A stretch of DNA of 64,000 nt from CADEEN01 sp963740395 (GTDB lineage Bacteria; Pseudomonadota; Gammaproteobacteria; Burkholderiales; Burkholderiaceae_C): the NCBI GenBank assembly GCA_963740395.1, contig CAVUEP010000006.1, positions 29,320-93,319 on the forward strand, read 5' to 3'. The stretch's first letter is position 1, and every line of letters starts with the position of its first letter. Position numbers and translations under genes: made by a program. This document shows positions 56,366 to 64,000 of the stretch, in pieces. The notes beneath the pieces were generated by a model that saw only the letters and a program-made list of their open reading frames with translations, was not told the origin of the DNA and did not search any database.

Positions 56366-56935
56366 TCAGGGGCGGCAGCCAAGCTGGCCCCTGGACTTGT
56401 TCTCGAAATAGCCCAGCGGCGACGGGCAGTCGAGCCGCGCCTGCGGCAGCGGCGTGCCGACGCGGGCGGTACAGGTGAAGGCGCCGCTCTTCTTGTTGAC
56501 ACTCTTGGCGTTGAGCTTCCAGCCCGTGGGGCAGGCAGCCGCCGCCTTGGGCATCGGCGAGGCCGTGGGCTCGGGTGCCACCACCGTCAGCGTCGCGATC
56601 CGGTTCTCGCCCACGCACTTGAGCGTGGGCAATGCGGTCTTGGGCTCGAGCATCACCTTGTACTGTCCGGGCTTGGCGTAGCTGCGTGTGGCCACCAAGG
56701 GCACGTCTTTCGATTGGTTGATCTTGAAGTCCTGCGTCTGGCCGTCACCGAAATGCACCCGCACATTGCAGTTCGGATTGTCAGCATCGGTGAAGGTGCC
56801 GGTGATCGTGACCGGCTCGCCCACCGTGGCGCTGGCGGGATCGACCATGATGCCCGAGAGCGTTTGCGCTGCCACGGCAACGCAGGACAGCGCTGTCGCA
56901 GCAAGGGCCAGGTGTCGTTTCATCGTCTGTGTCAC
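56366..56935 (-). CDS. Secreted PKD-like domain protein
   Basis: A 189-residue protein with signal peptide (MKRHLALAATALSCVAVAA) and an Ig/PKD-like domain (SATVGEPVTITGTFTDADN, VHFGDGQTQDFKI and YAKPGQYKVMLEPK). After a Pro/Ala linker, the C-terminus has four cysteines (CPTGWKL, FTCTARVG, LDCPSPLG, LGCRP). Start at 56935 (MTQTMKRH) or at 56923. Sits between tkt and gap, an unusual place for a secreted protein. Function unknown; adhesion or binding likely. Confidence 0.8.
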   Translation of the reverse strand: MTQTMKRHLALAATALSCVAVAAQTLSGIMVDPASATVGEPVTITGTFTDADNPNCNVRVHFGDGQTQDFKINQSKDVPLVATRSYAKPGQYKVMLEPKTALPTLKCVGENRIATLTVVAPEPTASPMPKAAAACPTGWKLNAKSVNKKSGAFTCTARVGTPLPQARLDCPSPLGYFENKSRGQLGCRP

Positions 56936-56959
56936 CTTGATTCGGCGCTGCGCCTGCGC

Positions 56960-59035
56960 TCAGCGCGCCAGCACCTTGCGCACGGTGTCGGCCACGTTCT
57001 GCGCGGTGAAGCCGAAGTGTTTGAACAGCGCCGGCGCCGGTGCGCTCTCGCCGTAGGTGTCGATGCCGACCACCGCCGCGCAGCCGTACTTCCACCAGCC
57101 GTCGGTCACGCCCGCCTCGACCGCGATGCGCGGCAGCTTGGGCGGCAGCACCAGCGACTTGTAGGCCGCGCTCTGACGATCGAACACGGTCGTGCTCGGC
57201 ATCGAGACCACGCGCACCGCAATGCCATGCGCCTGCGCCAGCAACTGCTGCGCATGCAGCGCCAACTGCACCTCGCTGCCGGTGGCAACGATGACCGCCT
57301 GCGCGGCCTTTTTCAGACCCACTTCGCCCGGCTCGGCCAGCACATAGGCGCCGTGGCTGATGGTGTCGAGCGAGGCCTTGGGCAGGTAGGGCAGGTTCTG
57401 GCGCGAGAACAGCAGCGCGCTCGGCCGCGCCGCATGGCCCAGCGCCACCGCCCAGGCGACCGTGGTCTCGACGGTGTCGGCCGGGCGCCAGACGTCCAGC
57501 CCCGGGATCAGGCGCAGGCTGGCGGCATGCTCGACGCTCTGGTGCGTCGGGCCGTCTTCGCCCAGGCCGATCGAGTCGTGCGTGAAGACATGGATCACGC
57601 GGCGCTTCATCAGCGCGGCCATGCGGATGGCGTTGCGGCTGTAGTCGCTGAAGGTGAGGAAGGTGGCGCCGTAGGGGATCAGGCCACCGTGCAGCGCCAC
57701 GCCGTTCATCACCGCGGCCATACCGAACTCGCGCACACCGTAGTTGATGTGACGCCCGCCGTTGGGCACGCCGGCGGCGTCAAAGCGCAACGCGGTGGCA
57801 CTGCTGGTGTTGGTCAGATTCGAGCCCGTCAAGTCGGCCGAACCGCCGAGCATTTCGGGCAACGCCTTGGTGAAGGCCTCGAGCGCGTTCTGGCTCGCCT
57901 TGCGCGTGGCCATGGTTTCGGCCTTGGTGTGCGCGGCCACCGTGGCGTCGACGACGACCTGCGCAAAGTCCTTCGGCAGCTCGCCGCGGGTGCGGCGCAC
58001 GAACTCATGCGCCAGCGCCGGATGTGCCGCCTTGTAGGCGGCCAGCGTGGCCTCCCAGGCGGCTTCGGCCTGGCTGCCGCGAGCCTTGGCGTCCCAATGC
58101 GTGTAGGCGGCCTCGGGGATCACGAAGGGCTCGTGCGTCCAGCCCAGCGCGGCGCGCGTGGCCTTGACCTCGTCGGGGCCCAACGCCTCGCCATGCGCCT
58201 TGGCGGTGCCGGCGCGATTGGGCGAACCCTTGCCGATGCTGGTGCGCGCAATGATCAACGTCGGCTTGTCGCTGCTGGTCTTCGCCTTGGCGATGGCCGC
58301 ATCGACCGCGGCGACATCGTGTCCGTCGACGTCGCGAATCACGTGCCAGCCATAGGCGTCGAAGCGCTTGGCGCTGTCGTCGACGAACCAGGGCTCGACG
58401 CGGCCGTCGATGCTGATGCCGTTGTGGTCGTAGATGGCCACGAGCTTGTTCAGCTTCCAGGCGCCGGCCAGCGCGCTGGCCTCGTGGCTGATGCCTTCCA
58501 TCAGGCAGCCGTCGCCGAGGAACACGTAAGTGCGGTGGTCGACCACGGCATGGCCGGGGCGGTTGAATTCATGCGCCAGCAGCTTCTCGGCCAATGCCAT
58601 GCCCACCGCATTGGCCAGGCCCTGGCCCAGCGGGCCGGTGGTGGTCTCGACGCCGGGCGTGACGCCGACCTCGGGGTGCCCGGGGGTCTTGCTGTGCAGC
58701 ACGCGAAAGTTGCGCAGCTCGCTCATCGGCAGGTCGTAGCCGCTCAGGTGCAGCAACGCATACAGCAGCATCGAGCCGTGGCCGTTGGAAAGCACGAAGC
58801 GGTCGCGCCCCGGCCACAACGGGTGCGCCGGGTTGTGGCGCAAGTGGCGGCCCCAGAGCGCCACGGCGATCTCGGCCATGCCCATCGGCGCACCGGGGTG
58901 GCCCGAGTTGGCCTGCTGCACCGCGTCCATGGCCAGCGCGCGGATCGCGTTGGCCATCAGCGCTTCGCGGCTGGATTGGGTCAGGGGCGCAGGGGCGCTG
59001 GTGTCGGGAACGCGTTGGGTATCGAGACTGGACAT
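56960..59035 (-). CDS. tkt: Transketolase
   Basis: Thiamine-diphosphate enzyme of 691 residues in the pentose phosphate and Calvin cycles. Motifs are DAVQQANSGHPGAPMGMAEI, the ThDP-binding GDGCLMEGISHEASALAG, IYDHNGISIDG, and the pyrimidine-domain REFGMAAVMNGVALHGG with HDSIGLGEDGPTHQ. Starts at 59035 (MSSLDTQRVPDTS). The ATG at MANAIRALAMDAV is a possible shorter start. Heads the tkt-orf-gap run; divergent from the hemerythrin gene with 162 bp between. Confidence 0.96.
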   Translation of the reverse strand: MSSLDTQRVPDTSAPAPLTQSSREALMANAIRALAMDAVQQANSGHPGAPMGMAEIAVALWGRHLRHNPAHPLWPGRDRFVLSNGHGSMLLYALLHLSGYDLPMSELRNFRVLHSKTPGHPEVGVTPGVETTTGPLGQGLANAVGMALAEKLLAHEFNRPGHAVVDHRTYVFLGDGCLMEGISHEASALAGAWKLNKLVAIYDHNGISIDGRVEPWFVDDSAKRFDAYGWHVIRDVDGHDVAAVDAAIAKAKTSSDKPTLIIARTSIGKGSPNRAGTAKAHGEALGPDEVKATRAALGWTHEPFVIPEAAYTHWDAKARGSQAEAAWEATLAAYKAAHPALAHEFVRRTRGELPKDFAQVVVDATVAAHTKAETMATRKASQNALEAFTKALPEMLGGSADLTGSNLTNTSSATALRFDAAGVPNGGRHINYGVREFGMAAVMNGVALHGGLIPYGATFLTFSDYSRNAIRMAALMKRRVIHVFTHDSIGLGEDGPTHQSVEHAASLRLIPGLDVWRPADTVETTVAWAVALGHAARPSALLFSRQNLPYLPKASLDTISHGAYVLAEPGEVGLKKAAQAVIVATGSEVQLALHAQQLLAQAHGIAVRVVSMPSTTVFDRQSAAYKSLVLPPKLPRIAVEAGVTDGWWKYGCAAVVGIDTYGESAPAPALFKHFGFTAQNVADTVRKVLAR

Positions 59036-59197
59036 GCGGGCGGGGGGCGCGGGGCGCGCGGTGGAGGGCCACAACTGCGGCGGGGCGGGGTGAGCGAGTG
59101 ATTTTAAGCGGCACCCCTGCGCGCCCTTGCGCTGCATCAACGCAGGCCGGCGCCGCGGTGCGAAGCTGGCAGCATTGACCACGCGCCTGCGCCGGCC

Positions 59198-59773
59198 ATG
59201 CCCAGCACCGCCCTCACCGTGATTCGCCAGGAACATGCCGCGCTGGCGGCGATGCTGCGCTCGCTGCCGATGCTGCTGGCGCAATCGCGCCGGCGCGACG
59301 AGTTGCCCGACTTCGGGCTGCTGCGCGCCATGCTGTTCTACATCGACGAGTTCCCCGAGCGCCTGCACCACCGCAAGGAAGACGAACTGCTGTTCCCCTG
59401 CGTGCGCAAGCGCTGCCCCGAACTCGCGCCCACGCTGGACCAGCTCGAACGCGACCACGTCCATGGCGAGCGCGCGATCCGCGACCTCGAACATGCGCTG
59501 CTGGCCTTCGAGGTGCTGGGCGCGCCGCGCCGCGAGGCCTTCGTGCAGGCGGCGCAGGGCTATGTCGACTTCTATCTGCGCCATATGGCGGTCGAGGAGC
59601 ACGAGATCCTGCCCGCCGCGCAACGCGCACTGAGCGCGGCCGACTGGGAAGGCATCGACGTGGCCTTTGCTGCCAACCGCGACCCGCTGACCGGCCATGC
59701 CGCCGACGAGATCTACCAGCCGCTGTTCTCGCGCATCGTCAACCGCGCGCCGGCACCCGTCGGACTGGGCTAG
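59198..59773 (+). CDS. Hemerythrin HHE-domain protein
   Basis: A 191-residue four-helix protein. Predicted diiron ligands are in VIRQEHAALAAMLRSL, FPERLHHRKEDELLF and LERDHVHGERAIRD, with a late HMAVEEHEILPAA. Related proteins bind O2 or NO, or sense iron and oxidative stress. It is divergent from transketolase. The next gene (MurU-like) begins 38 bp downstream and may be cotranscribed. Confidence 0.88.
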   Translation: MPSTALTVIRQEHAALAAMLRSLPMLLAQSRRRDELPDFGLLRAMLFYIDEFPERLHHRKEDELLFPCVRKRCPELAPTLDQLERDHVHGERAIRDLEHALLAFEVLGAPRREAFVQAAQGYVDFYLRHMAVEEHEILPAAQRALSAADWEGIDVAFAANRDPLTGHAADEIYQPLFSRIVNRAPAPVGLG

Positions 59774-59811
59774 CCGCGATCGAGGCATCGCCGCGCCTAC
59801 ACTGCGCGCCG

Positions 59812-60525
59812 ATGCCGCAGCAACCGCCCGCCCTGATCCTGGCCGCCGGCCGCGGCGAGCGCCTGCGCCCGCTGACCGACCACTGCCCCAAGCCGCTGCT
59901 GCTGGTGCGCGGCAAGCCGCTGATCGAATGGCACCTCGAGGCCCTGGCCCGCGCGGGGGTGCGCAGCGTCGTCATCAACACCGCCTGGCTCGAAGAGGCC
60001 TTCCCGGCCGTGCTCGGCGACGGCTCGCGCTGGGGCCTGCGGATCCACTACGCCAACGAGCAGCGCGACCATGGCGGGGCGCTCGAGACCGCCGGCGGCA
60101 TCGCCAACGCCCTGCCCTGGCTGGCGCCGGGCGGCCAGGCCAGCGAGACCTTCTGGGTCGTCTCGGGCGACGTGTTCCTGCCCGGCTTCGAGTTCAGCGC
60201 CGATGCCGCCGCGCGCTTTGCTGCCGGCCCGTTGCTGGCCCAGCTGTGGCTGGTGCCCAATGCCCCGCACCACCCGCAGGGCGACTTCGGCATCGACGCC
60301 GCCACCGGCCTGGCCACGCGTGCCGCGCCGCGCCGCACCTGGGCCAGCGTCGGCCTGTTCCGCGCCGAGCTGTTTGAAGGCATCGCCCCGGGCACGCGCC
60401 TGGCGCTGCGCCCCAGGCTCGACGGCGCACTCGACGCCGGGCGACTTGGCGCAACAGCCTGGGACGGCGCGTGGACGGACGTCGGCACAGTGGAGCGGCT
60501 GCGGGCGCTCAATGCCCAGGCTTGA
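59812..60525 (+). CDS. murU: MurU-like nucleotidyltransferase
   Basis: A 237-residue NTP-transferase. The N-terminal motif is PALILAAGRGERLRPLTDHC with CPKPLLLVRGKPLIEWHLEA, plus RDHGGALETAGGIANALPWL and VVSGDVFLPGFEF. This pattern fits N-acetylmuramate alpha-1-phosphate uridylyltransferase (cell-wall recycling), though sugar-1-phosphate nucleotidyltransferases of other substrate type are close. No kinase partner (AmgK) is next to it here. Unbroken. Confidence 0.82.
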   Translation: MPQQPPALILAAGRGERLRPLTDHCPKPLLLVRGKPLIEWHLEALARAGVRSVVINTAWLEEAFPAVLGDGSRWGLRIHYANEQRDHGGALETAGGIANALPWLAPGGQASETFWVVSGDVFLPGFEFSADAAARFAAGPLLAQLWLVPNAPHHPQGDFGIDAATGLATRAAPRRTWASVGLFRAELFEGIAPGTRLALRPRLDGALDAGRLGATAWDGAWTDVGTVERLRALNAQA

Positions 60526-60647
60526 GCCGGTCCGCGCTGCACGCGACCCCATCAAGCTGCCCCCCGGTCCACAGGCAAGACCTTCGTCCTTCGACGCGGC
60601 GCAAGCAGGGTGCATCATCGAGTCGATTCGTCAACCATTGCACCGCC

Positions 60648-61244
60648 ATGCCCAAGACCAAAGTACCCCTGCTCGGATGGGCCTTCAACGATGTGCTCAA
60701 CGAGTTGCATCAGCTGGTCTTCCTGGGCGTGCCTGGCGAATCGGAACCGTTCGAGCTGACGCTGCTCGAGCGCGAGTACATCGCCTATGTGCTGTCCTGC
60801 TACTACCAGTGCGGGCGCTGCCTGGAGTTCCATGAGCGCGCGGTCAATGCCGAGCGGCGCAAGCTCGATGCGCCGCCGTGGGAGTGGAAGGAGGCGTTGG
60901 TCAACGCCACGCTGTTCCTGCACCTGGACGGGCGCAAGCTCTCGGCGCTCGAATGGGAGCATTGGCTGAAGGCCTGGTCGGCGTTCAGGCGCCGCCTGCA
61001 TGCGCGTCACCCGAGCCTGGCCTCGTATATCGCCTATGCCATCGGTATCGCGCGGCATGACAAGCACCTGATGGACCATGCCTTCGAGTCGATCAGCGCC
61101 GCCGTGCCCGACACCGGTCGCCTGAAGGGAATCGTCCGCGACATCGACGGCGTGGTGATCTTCATGAAGGCCGCCACGTCGAAGAACCGCAGCGACCCGG
61201 CGATCATTGGCCACCTGAAGTCGCGCGGCGTCGAGGATGTCTAG
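60648..61244 (+). CDS. AhpD/CMD-like protein with CxxC motif
   Basis: A 198-residue all-helical protein. The segment YIAYVLSCYYQCGRCLEFHE contains CGRC and a nearby His, like the AhpD/carboxymuconolactone decarboxylase active site, where CxxC with His reduces peroxides. The overall length and other parts are not typical, so the assignment is tentative. It begins 122 bp after the murU gene with its own start at 60648 and ends 39 bp before the next gene. Confidence 0.6.
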   Translation: MPKTKVPLLGWAFNDVLNELHQLVFLGVPGESEPFELTLLEREYIAYVLSCYYQCGRCLEFHERAVNAERRKLDAPPWEWKEALVNATLFLHLDGRKLSALEWEHWLKAWSAFRRRLHARHPSLASYIAYAIGIARHDKHLMDHAFESISAAVPDTGRLKGIVRDIDGVVIFMKAATSKNRSDPAIIGHLKSRGVEDV

Positions 61245-61283
61245 GCAGCAGGTGAAAATGGCTGAGTGGCAGAAGGAACTGCA

Positions 61284-61535
61284 ATGAGCATCGAGTTCTG
61301 GCGCGAGTTCTTCGGCTGGTGCGCCGTCATCAATTTCGGCGTGCTGCTGGTCTGGTTCCTCGGCTTCGCGCTGGCGCGCGACTCCATCCAGGACCTGCAC
61401 CGGCGCTGGTTCCCGCTGCCGGTGGTGCACTTCGCGACGCTGCACTACGCGGGCATGGGCCTGTTCAAGCTCGGCATCCTGCTCTTCAACCTGGTGCCGT
61501 ATTTGGCACTGCACCTCGTCGGCCGGGCCGCGTGA
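61284..61535 (+). CDS. DUF6868-like small membrane protein
   Basis: An 83-residue protein with two transmembrane helices (WCAVINFGVLLVWFLGFALA and YAGMGLFKLGILLFNLVPYL) and a cytosolic loop (DSIQDLHRRWFPLPVVHF). The pattern matches small proteins I remember as DUF6868, but the name is from memory. AGAAGGA precedes the ATG at 61284. The following gene overlaps it by GTGA. Confidence 0.7.
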   Translation: MSIEFWREFFGWCAVINFGVLLVWFLGFALARDSIQDLHRRWFPLPVVHFATLHYAGMGLFKLGILLFNLVPYLALHLVGRAA

Positions 61536-61903
61536 GACGCGCCTTGGCGCAGATCGCCCGCGCCGCCTGGTGCGCCGTGACCTCAATGCCGGGCGTGGCG
61601 CCGGCCTATGCGGTCGCGATATCGACGCCTCAGGGCGGCGGGCGCTACCTGGTGATCGAGCGCGAAGACCGCAGCACGGTGCTCGGCAACTACGCCGGCC
61701 CCGCGGACTTGAGCTGCCGTTCTGCGGCCCAGGCCGACGCGCTGAATGAGTCGATTGCGCGCAGCGCCACGGTGCAGGGCAGCGTGCGCGCGCGCGGGCC
61801 GTCGACGGTGGTGTGCGGGTTTGTCGAACCCACCCGCGCCCTGTGCTGGCAATACACGCCCGCGGCGCGCGCCTTTGTCCAGGTTGGCGAATGGACCACG
61901 TAG
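61532..61903 (+). CDS. Hypothetical protein with probable export signal
   Basis: A 123-residue product from GTG at 61532, which overlaps the stop of the previous gene (GTGA). The N-terminus RRALAQIARAAWCAVTSMPG is basic and mildly hydrophobic; the body contains five Cys/Trp-rich short strands (YLVIEREDRSTVLGNYAG, LCWQYTPAARAF). No family recognised. The end overlaps the GNAT gene by 13 bp. Confidence 0.55.
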   Translation: MRRALAQIARAAWCAVTSMPGVAPAYAVAISTPQGGGRYLVIEREDRSTVLGNYAGPADLSCRSAAQADALNESIARSATVQGSVRARGPSTVVCGFVEPTRALCWQYTPAARAFVQVGEWTT

Positions 61904-62476
61904 GCGACGCCACCCGGGTGCGCGACGCGCGCGCCAGCGACGAGCGCGTGATCGACACGCCGCGCCTGGCGCTGGAGCCACAGTGCGCCCGGCATGCCGC
62001 CGAGATGTTCGTGGTGCTGAGCGACGCGGCCATCTACCGTTTCGAGAACGCAGCGCCGGCCTCGCCCGAGTGGCTGCATGAGCGCTTCACCAAGCTGGAA
62101 ACACGGCGCTCGGGCGATGGCAGCGAGGCTTGGCTGAACTGGGTGCTGCGCCTGCGCTCGGGTGAGTCGATCGGCTATGTGCAGGCCACGGTCGATGCGC
62201 AGGGACAGGCCTTGATCGCCTATGTGCTGGCCAGCCCGTATTGGGGTCGCGGGCTGGCGCACGAAGCGGTGCAGGCGATGGTGGCCGAACTGGCATTGGC
62301 CTGGCACGTGCACACGTTGCTGGCGGTGTTCAAGCGTGACAACCTGCGTTCGCGGCGCCTGCTCGAGCGCCTGGGCTTCGAGGCGGGCAGCGGCCGCGCA
62401 GCGCGCCGTGCACGAAGTCGAGGACGACGAAGACTTGATGCAGCGCGCGCTTGCGGCTACCGTTGCGCCAGCATGA
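61891..62476 (+). CDS. GNAT family N-acetyltransferase (RimJ/RimL type)
   Basis: A GNAT of about 195 residues. Features are VIDTPRLALEPQCARHAAEM at the N-terminus, VLASPYWGRGLAHEAVQAMV as the acetyl-CoA loop, and LLAVFKRDNLRSRRLLERLG. In the given sequence the frame changes near 62390. With the shift restored the end is AAAQRAVHEVEDDEDLMQRA and the stop is at 62476; otherwise it would run into the next gene. The start ATG at 61891 is inside the previous gene's end. Confidence 0.85.
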
Positions 62477-63099
62477 TGAAGACCATCACGTTCTGGCTCG
62501 ACCCGGTGTCGCCGTTCACGTACCTGGCCTTCGAGCGCCTGCCACAGGCCCTGGAGGGCTGCAGCTACGTGGTCGACTACAGGCCGCTGCTGTTTGCCGG
62601 CCTGCTGGCGCACTGGGGCCAGAAGGGCCCGGCCGAAGTCGAACCCAAGCGCGTCTGGACCTTCCGCCATGTGCGCTGGCTGGCGCAGCACCATGGCATC
62701 GCCATCGACACACCCGCGGTGCATCCCTTCAACCCGTTGGCGTTGCTGCGCCTGGCGATTGCATGCGGGCCGAACCGCCGCATCATCGAGGCCGTGATGC
62801 GGCATACCTGGATCGGTGGCGGCGACGCGGCCGACGCCGCGCGCATCGCAGCATTGACGAAGACGCTGGCTCCTGCGCGCGATCCCGGCTCGGCCGAGGT
62901 CAAGAACGAACTGCGGCGCAACACCGACGAAGCGATTGCGCGCGGCGTGTTCGGCGTGCCGGCCTTCGAGGTCGACGGGCGCGTGTACTGGGGTCTGGAT
63001 GCGCTGCCGATGCTGCGCGCGGCGGTTGCCGGCGAAGCCTGGTTCGAGGGCCCCGACTGGGACGCCGCGGCCAAGGCGCGGCCCGGCGTCAAACGCTGA
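62473..63099 (+). CDS. DsbA-family 2-hydroxychromene-2-carboxylate isomerase-like protein
   Basis: A 208-residue kappa-GST-type protein related to the one at 17291-17914. The N-terminus ITFWLDPVSPFTYLAFERLP has Ser in the redox position. The C-terminal part RNTDEAIARGVFGVPAFEVD and RVYWGLDALP are typical of HCCA isomerases. ATG at 62473 overlaps the GNAT stop (ATGA). Substrate unknown. Convergent with pgk, 10 bp away. Confidence 0.88.
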   Translation: MMKTITFWLDPVSPFTYLAFERLPQALEGCSYVVDYRPLLFAGLLAHWGQKGPAEVEPKRVWTFRHVRWLAQHHGIAIDTPAVHPFNPLALLRLAIACGPNRRIIEAVMRHTWIGGGDAADAARIAALTKTLAPARDPGSAEVKNELRRNTDEAIARGVFGVPAFEVDGRVYWGLDALPMLRAAVAGEAWFEGPDWDAAAKARPGVKR

Positions 63100-63109
63100 G
63101 CGGCGGGCG

Positions 63110-64000
63110 TCAGCCCGCCGCGCGGCGCGAGGATCTCGAACGCCGGCAGGGTCTTGCCTTCGAGCACTTCGAGGAAGGCGCCACCACCGGTCGAGATGTA
63201 GCCGATGTCGGCCTCGATGCCGTACTTGGCGATCGCGGCCAGCGTGTCGCCGCCGCCTGCGATGCTGAACGCCGGGCTGGCAGCGATGGCCCGCGCCACG
63301 GTCTCGGTGCCGTGGGCGAAAGCGTCGAACTCGAACACGCCGACCGGGCCATTCCAGACGATGGTGCCGGCGGCCTTGAGTTGCTCGGCCAGGTGCGCGG
63401 CCGTCTGCGGGCCGATGTCGAGGATCAGGTCGTCGGCGGCCACGTCCTGGGCCGCCTTCGTGGTGGCCTTGGCGTCGGCAGCGAAGGACTTGGCCGTTAC
63501 CACGTCGGTCGGAATCGGCACCGCGGCCCCGCGCGCCTTCATGGCCTCGATGACGGCCTGGGCCTCGCCCACCAGGCTGGCTTCGGCCAGGCTCTTGCCG
63601 ATCGGCAGGCCGGCGGCGAGCAGGAAGGTGTTGGCGATGCCGCCGCCGACGATCAGGCCGTCGACCTGGGTCGCCAGCCGTTGCAGGATCGATAGCTTGG
63701 TGCTGACCTTGGAGCCGGCGACGATGGCCACGAGCGGGCGCTTGGGGCTGGCCAGCGCTTTCGTGACGGCATCGATCTCGGCCGCGAGCAATGGGCCGGC
63801 GCAGGCCAGCTTGGCGAATTCGGCGATGCCGTAGGTGCTGGCCTCGGCGCGGTGCGCTGTGCCGAAGGCGTCGTGAACGAAGATGTCGCACAGCGCGGCC
63901 ATCTTCTTGGCCAGCGCCGTGTCGTTCTTCTTCTCGCCTACGTTCACGCGGCAGTTCTCGAGCAGCACCACCTGGCCCGGCGCGACGTCCACGCCGGCCA
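63110..64000 (-). CDS. pgk: Phosphoglycerate kinase, C-terminal three quarters (start outside the window)
   Basis: About 297 residues of PGK; the N-terminal part lies beyond the right edge. Seen are GQVVLLENCRVNVGEKKND, DIFVHDAFGTAHRAEASTYG, AIVAGSKVSTKLSILQRL, LIVGGGIANTFLLAAG, TIVWNGPVGVFEFDAFAHGT and YISTGGGAFLEVLEGKTLPA. The frame seems to change in the last eight codons: one extra base would give a stop at 63110 after APRAAG, whereas the given frame runs through the convergent gene. Links to gap and tkt nearby as sugar-phosphate enzymes. Confidence 0.94.

Noticed and set aside
61813..63099. GNAT fused to a DsbA-family protein (428 codons)
   Set aside because: A base shift near 62390 restores a GNAT end at 62476 that overlaps a proper ATG for the isomerase at 62473.
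62577..63992. Single 471-codon minus-strand frame for phosphoglycerate kinase
   Set aside because: PGK homology ends near 63115; the rest is antisense to the isomerase gene at 62473-63099.

Overview
The window looks like a chromosome segment of a beta-proteobacterium of the order Burkholderiales, most likely a relative of Rubrivivax, Leptothrix or Ideonella (inference, no database search). The grounds are very high GC, the rsmB-DUF4390-ntrY-ntrX gene order, a Bug-type solute-binding protein, a leucine-degradation (liu) cluster, and an NAD-reducing hydrogenase cluster arranged much like that of Cupriavidus. No phage, IS element, rRNA or CRISPR array was seen. One tRNA (Phe, GAA) is present.

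Layout. 1-8.3 kb (minus strand): a five-gene accessory operon. In transcription order it encodes a GAF-membrane-HlyD protein, a PqqD-M50 peptidase-HlyD membrane protein, a short SecA-like motor, a periplasmic adaptor, and the start of a large DUF4347/beta-helix surface protein that runs off the left edge. I read this as a dedicated export machine with its cargo; it is the best candidate here for a poorly described system. 8.5-17.9 kb: DUF1289, YbaK, HMG-CoA lyase and the liu genes (MCC alpha, hydratase, MCC beta), with a GNAT-DinB fusion and a DUF4126 membrane protein inserted. A perfect 20-bp palindrome sits just upstream of MCC beta. 18-21 kb: TrkH and TrkA potassium uptake. 21-22.5 kb: a small membrane protein and a Gfo/Idh/MocA oxidoreductase.

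22.5-32.5 kb (minus): a full hydrogenase cassette hoxF-U-Y-H-W followed by hypA-B-F-C-D-E. Several oddities occur: a His-rich insertion inside HypB, a short HypF, and a NuoE-like domain of HoxF without cluster ligands. 32.7-37.9 kb: tRNA-Phe, then an NtrX-like regulator, NtrY-like kinase, DUF4390 and RsmB. 37.9-39.1 kb: GTP cyclohydrolase I followed after 1 bp by a BLUF blue-light sensor. 39.3-40.9 kb: flavocytochrome c sulfide dehydrogenase (fccA-fccB). 40.9-46.2 kb: an unknown protein, QueC, ProA, an AEC transporter and a Bug-type binding protein. 46.3-51.2 kb: topoisomerase III, a SET-domain methyltransferase, BirA and a SPOR-like protein. 51.2-55.2 kb: two tandem subtilases with GlyGly-CTERM-like tails. 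55.3-64 kb: GAPDH (with a clear terminator), a PKD-like protein, transketolase, a block of small plus-strand genes, and the C-terminal part of phosphoglycerate kinase.

Taken together, hydrogen and sulfide oxidation genes lie near sugar-phosphate enzymes, suggesting facultative lithotrophy; RuBisCO is not in the window. About thirty single-base frameshifts interrupt otherwise well-conserved genes. Roughly 24 lie in the first 20.3 kb and none between 20.3 and 34.6 kb. Most sites I inspected need one extra G or C removed to restore a conserved protein, so I treat them as sequence errors and annotate those genes across the breaks. No gene-free stretch longer than about 210 bases was found.
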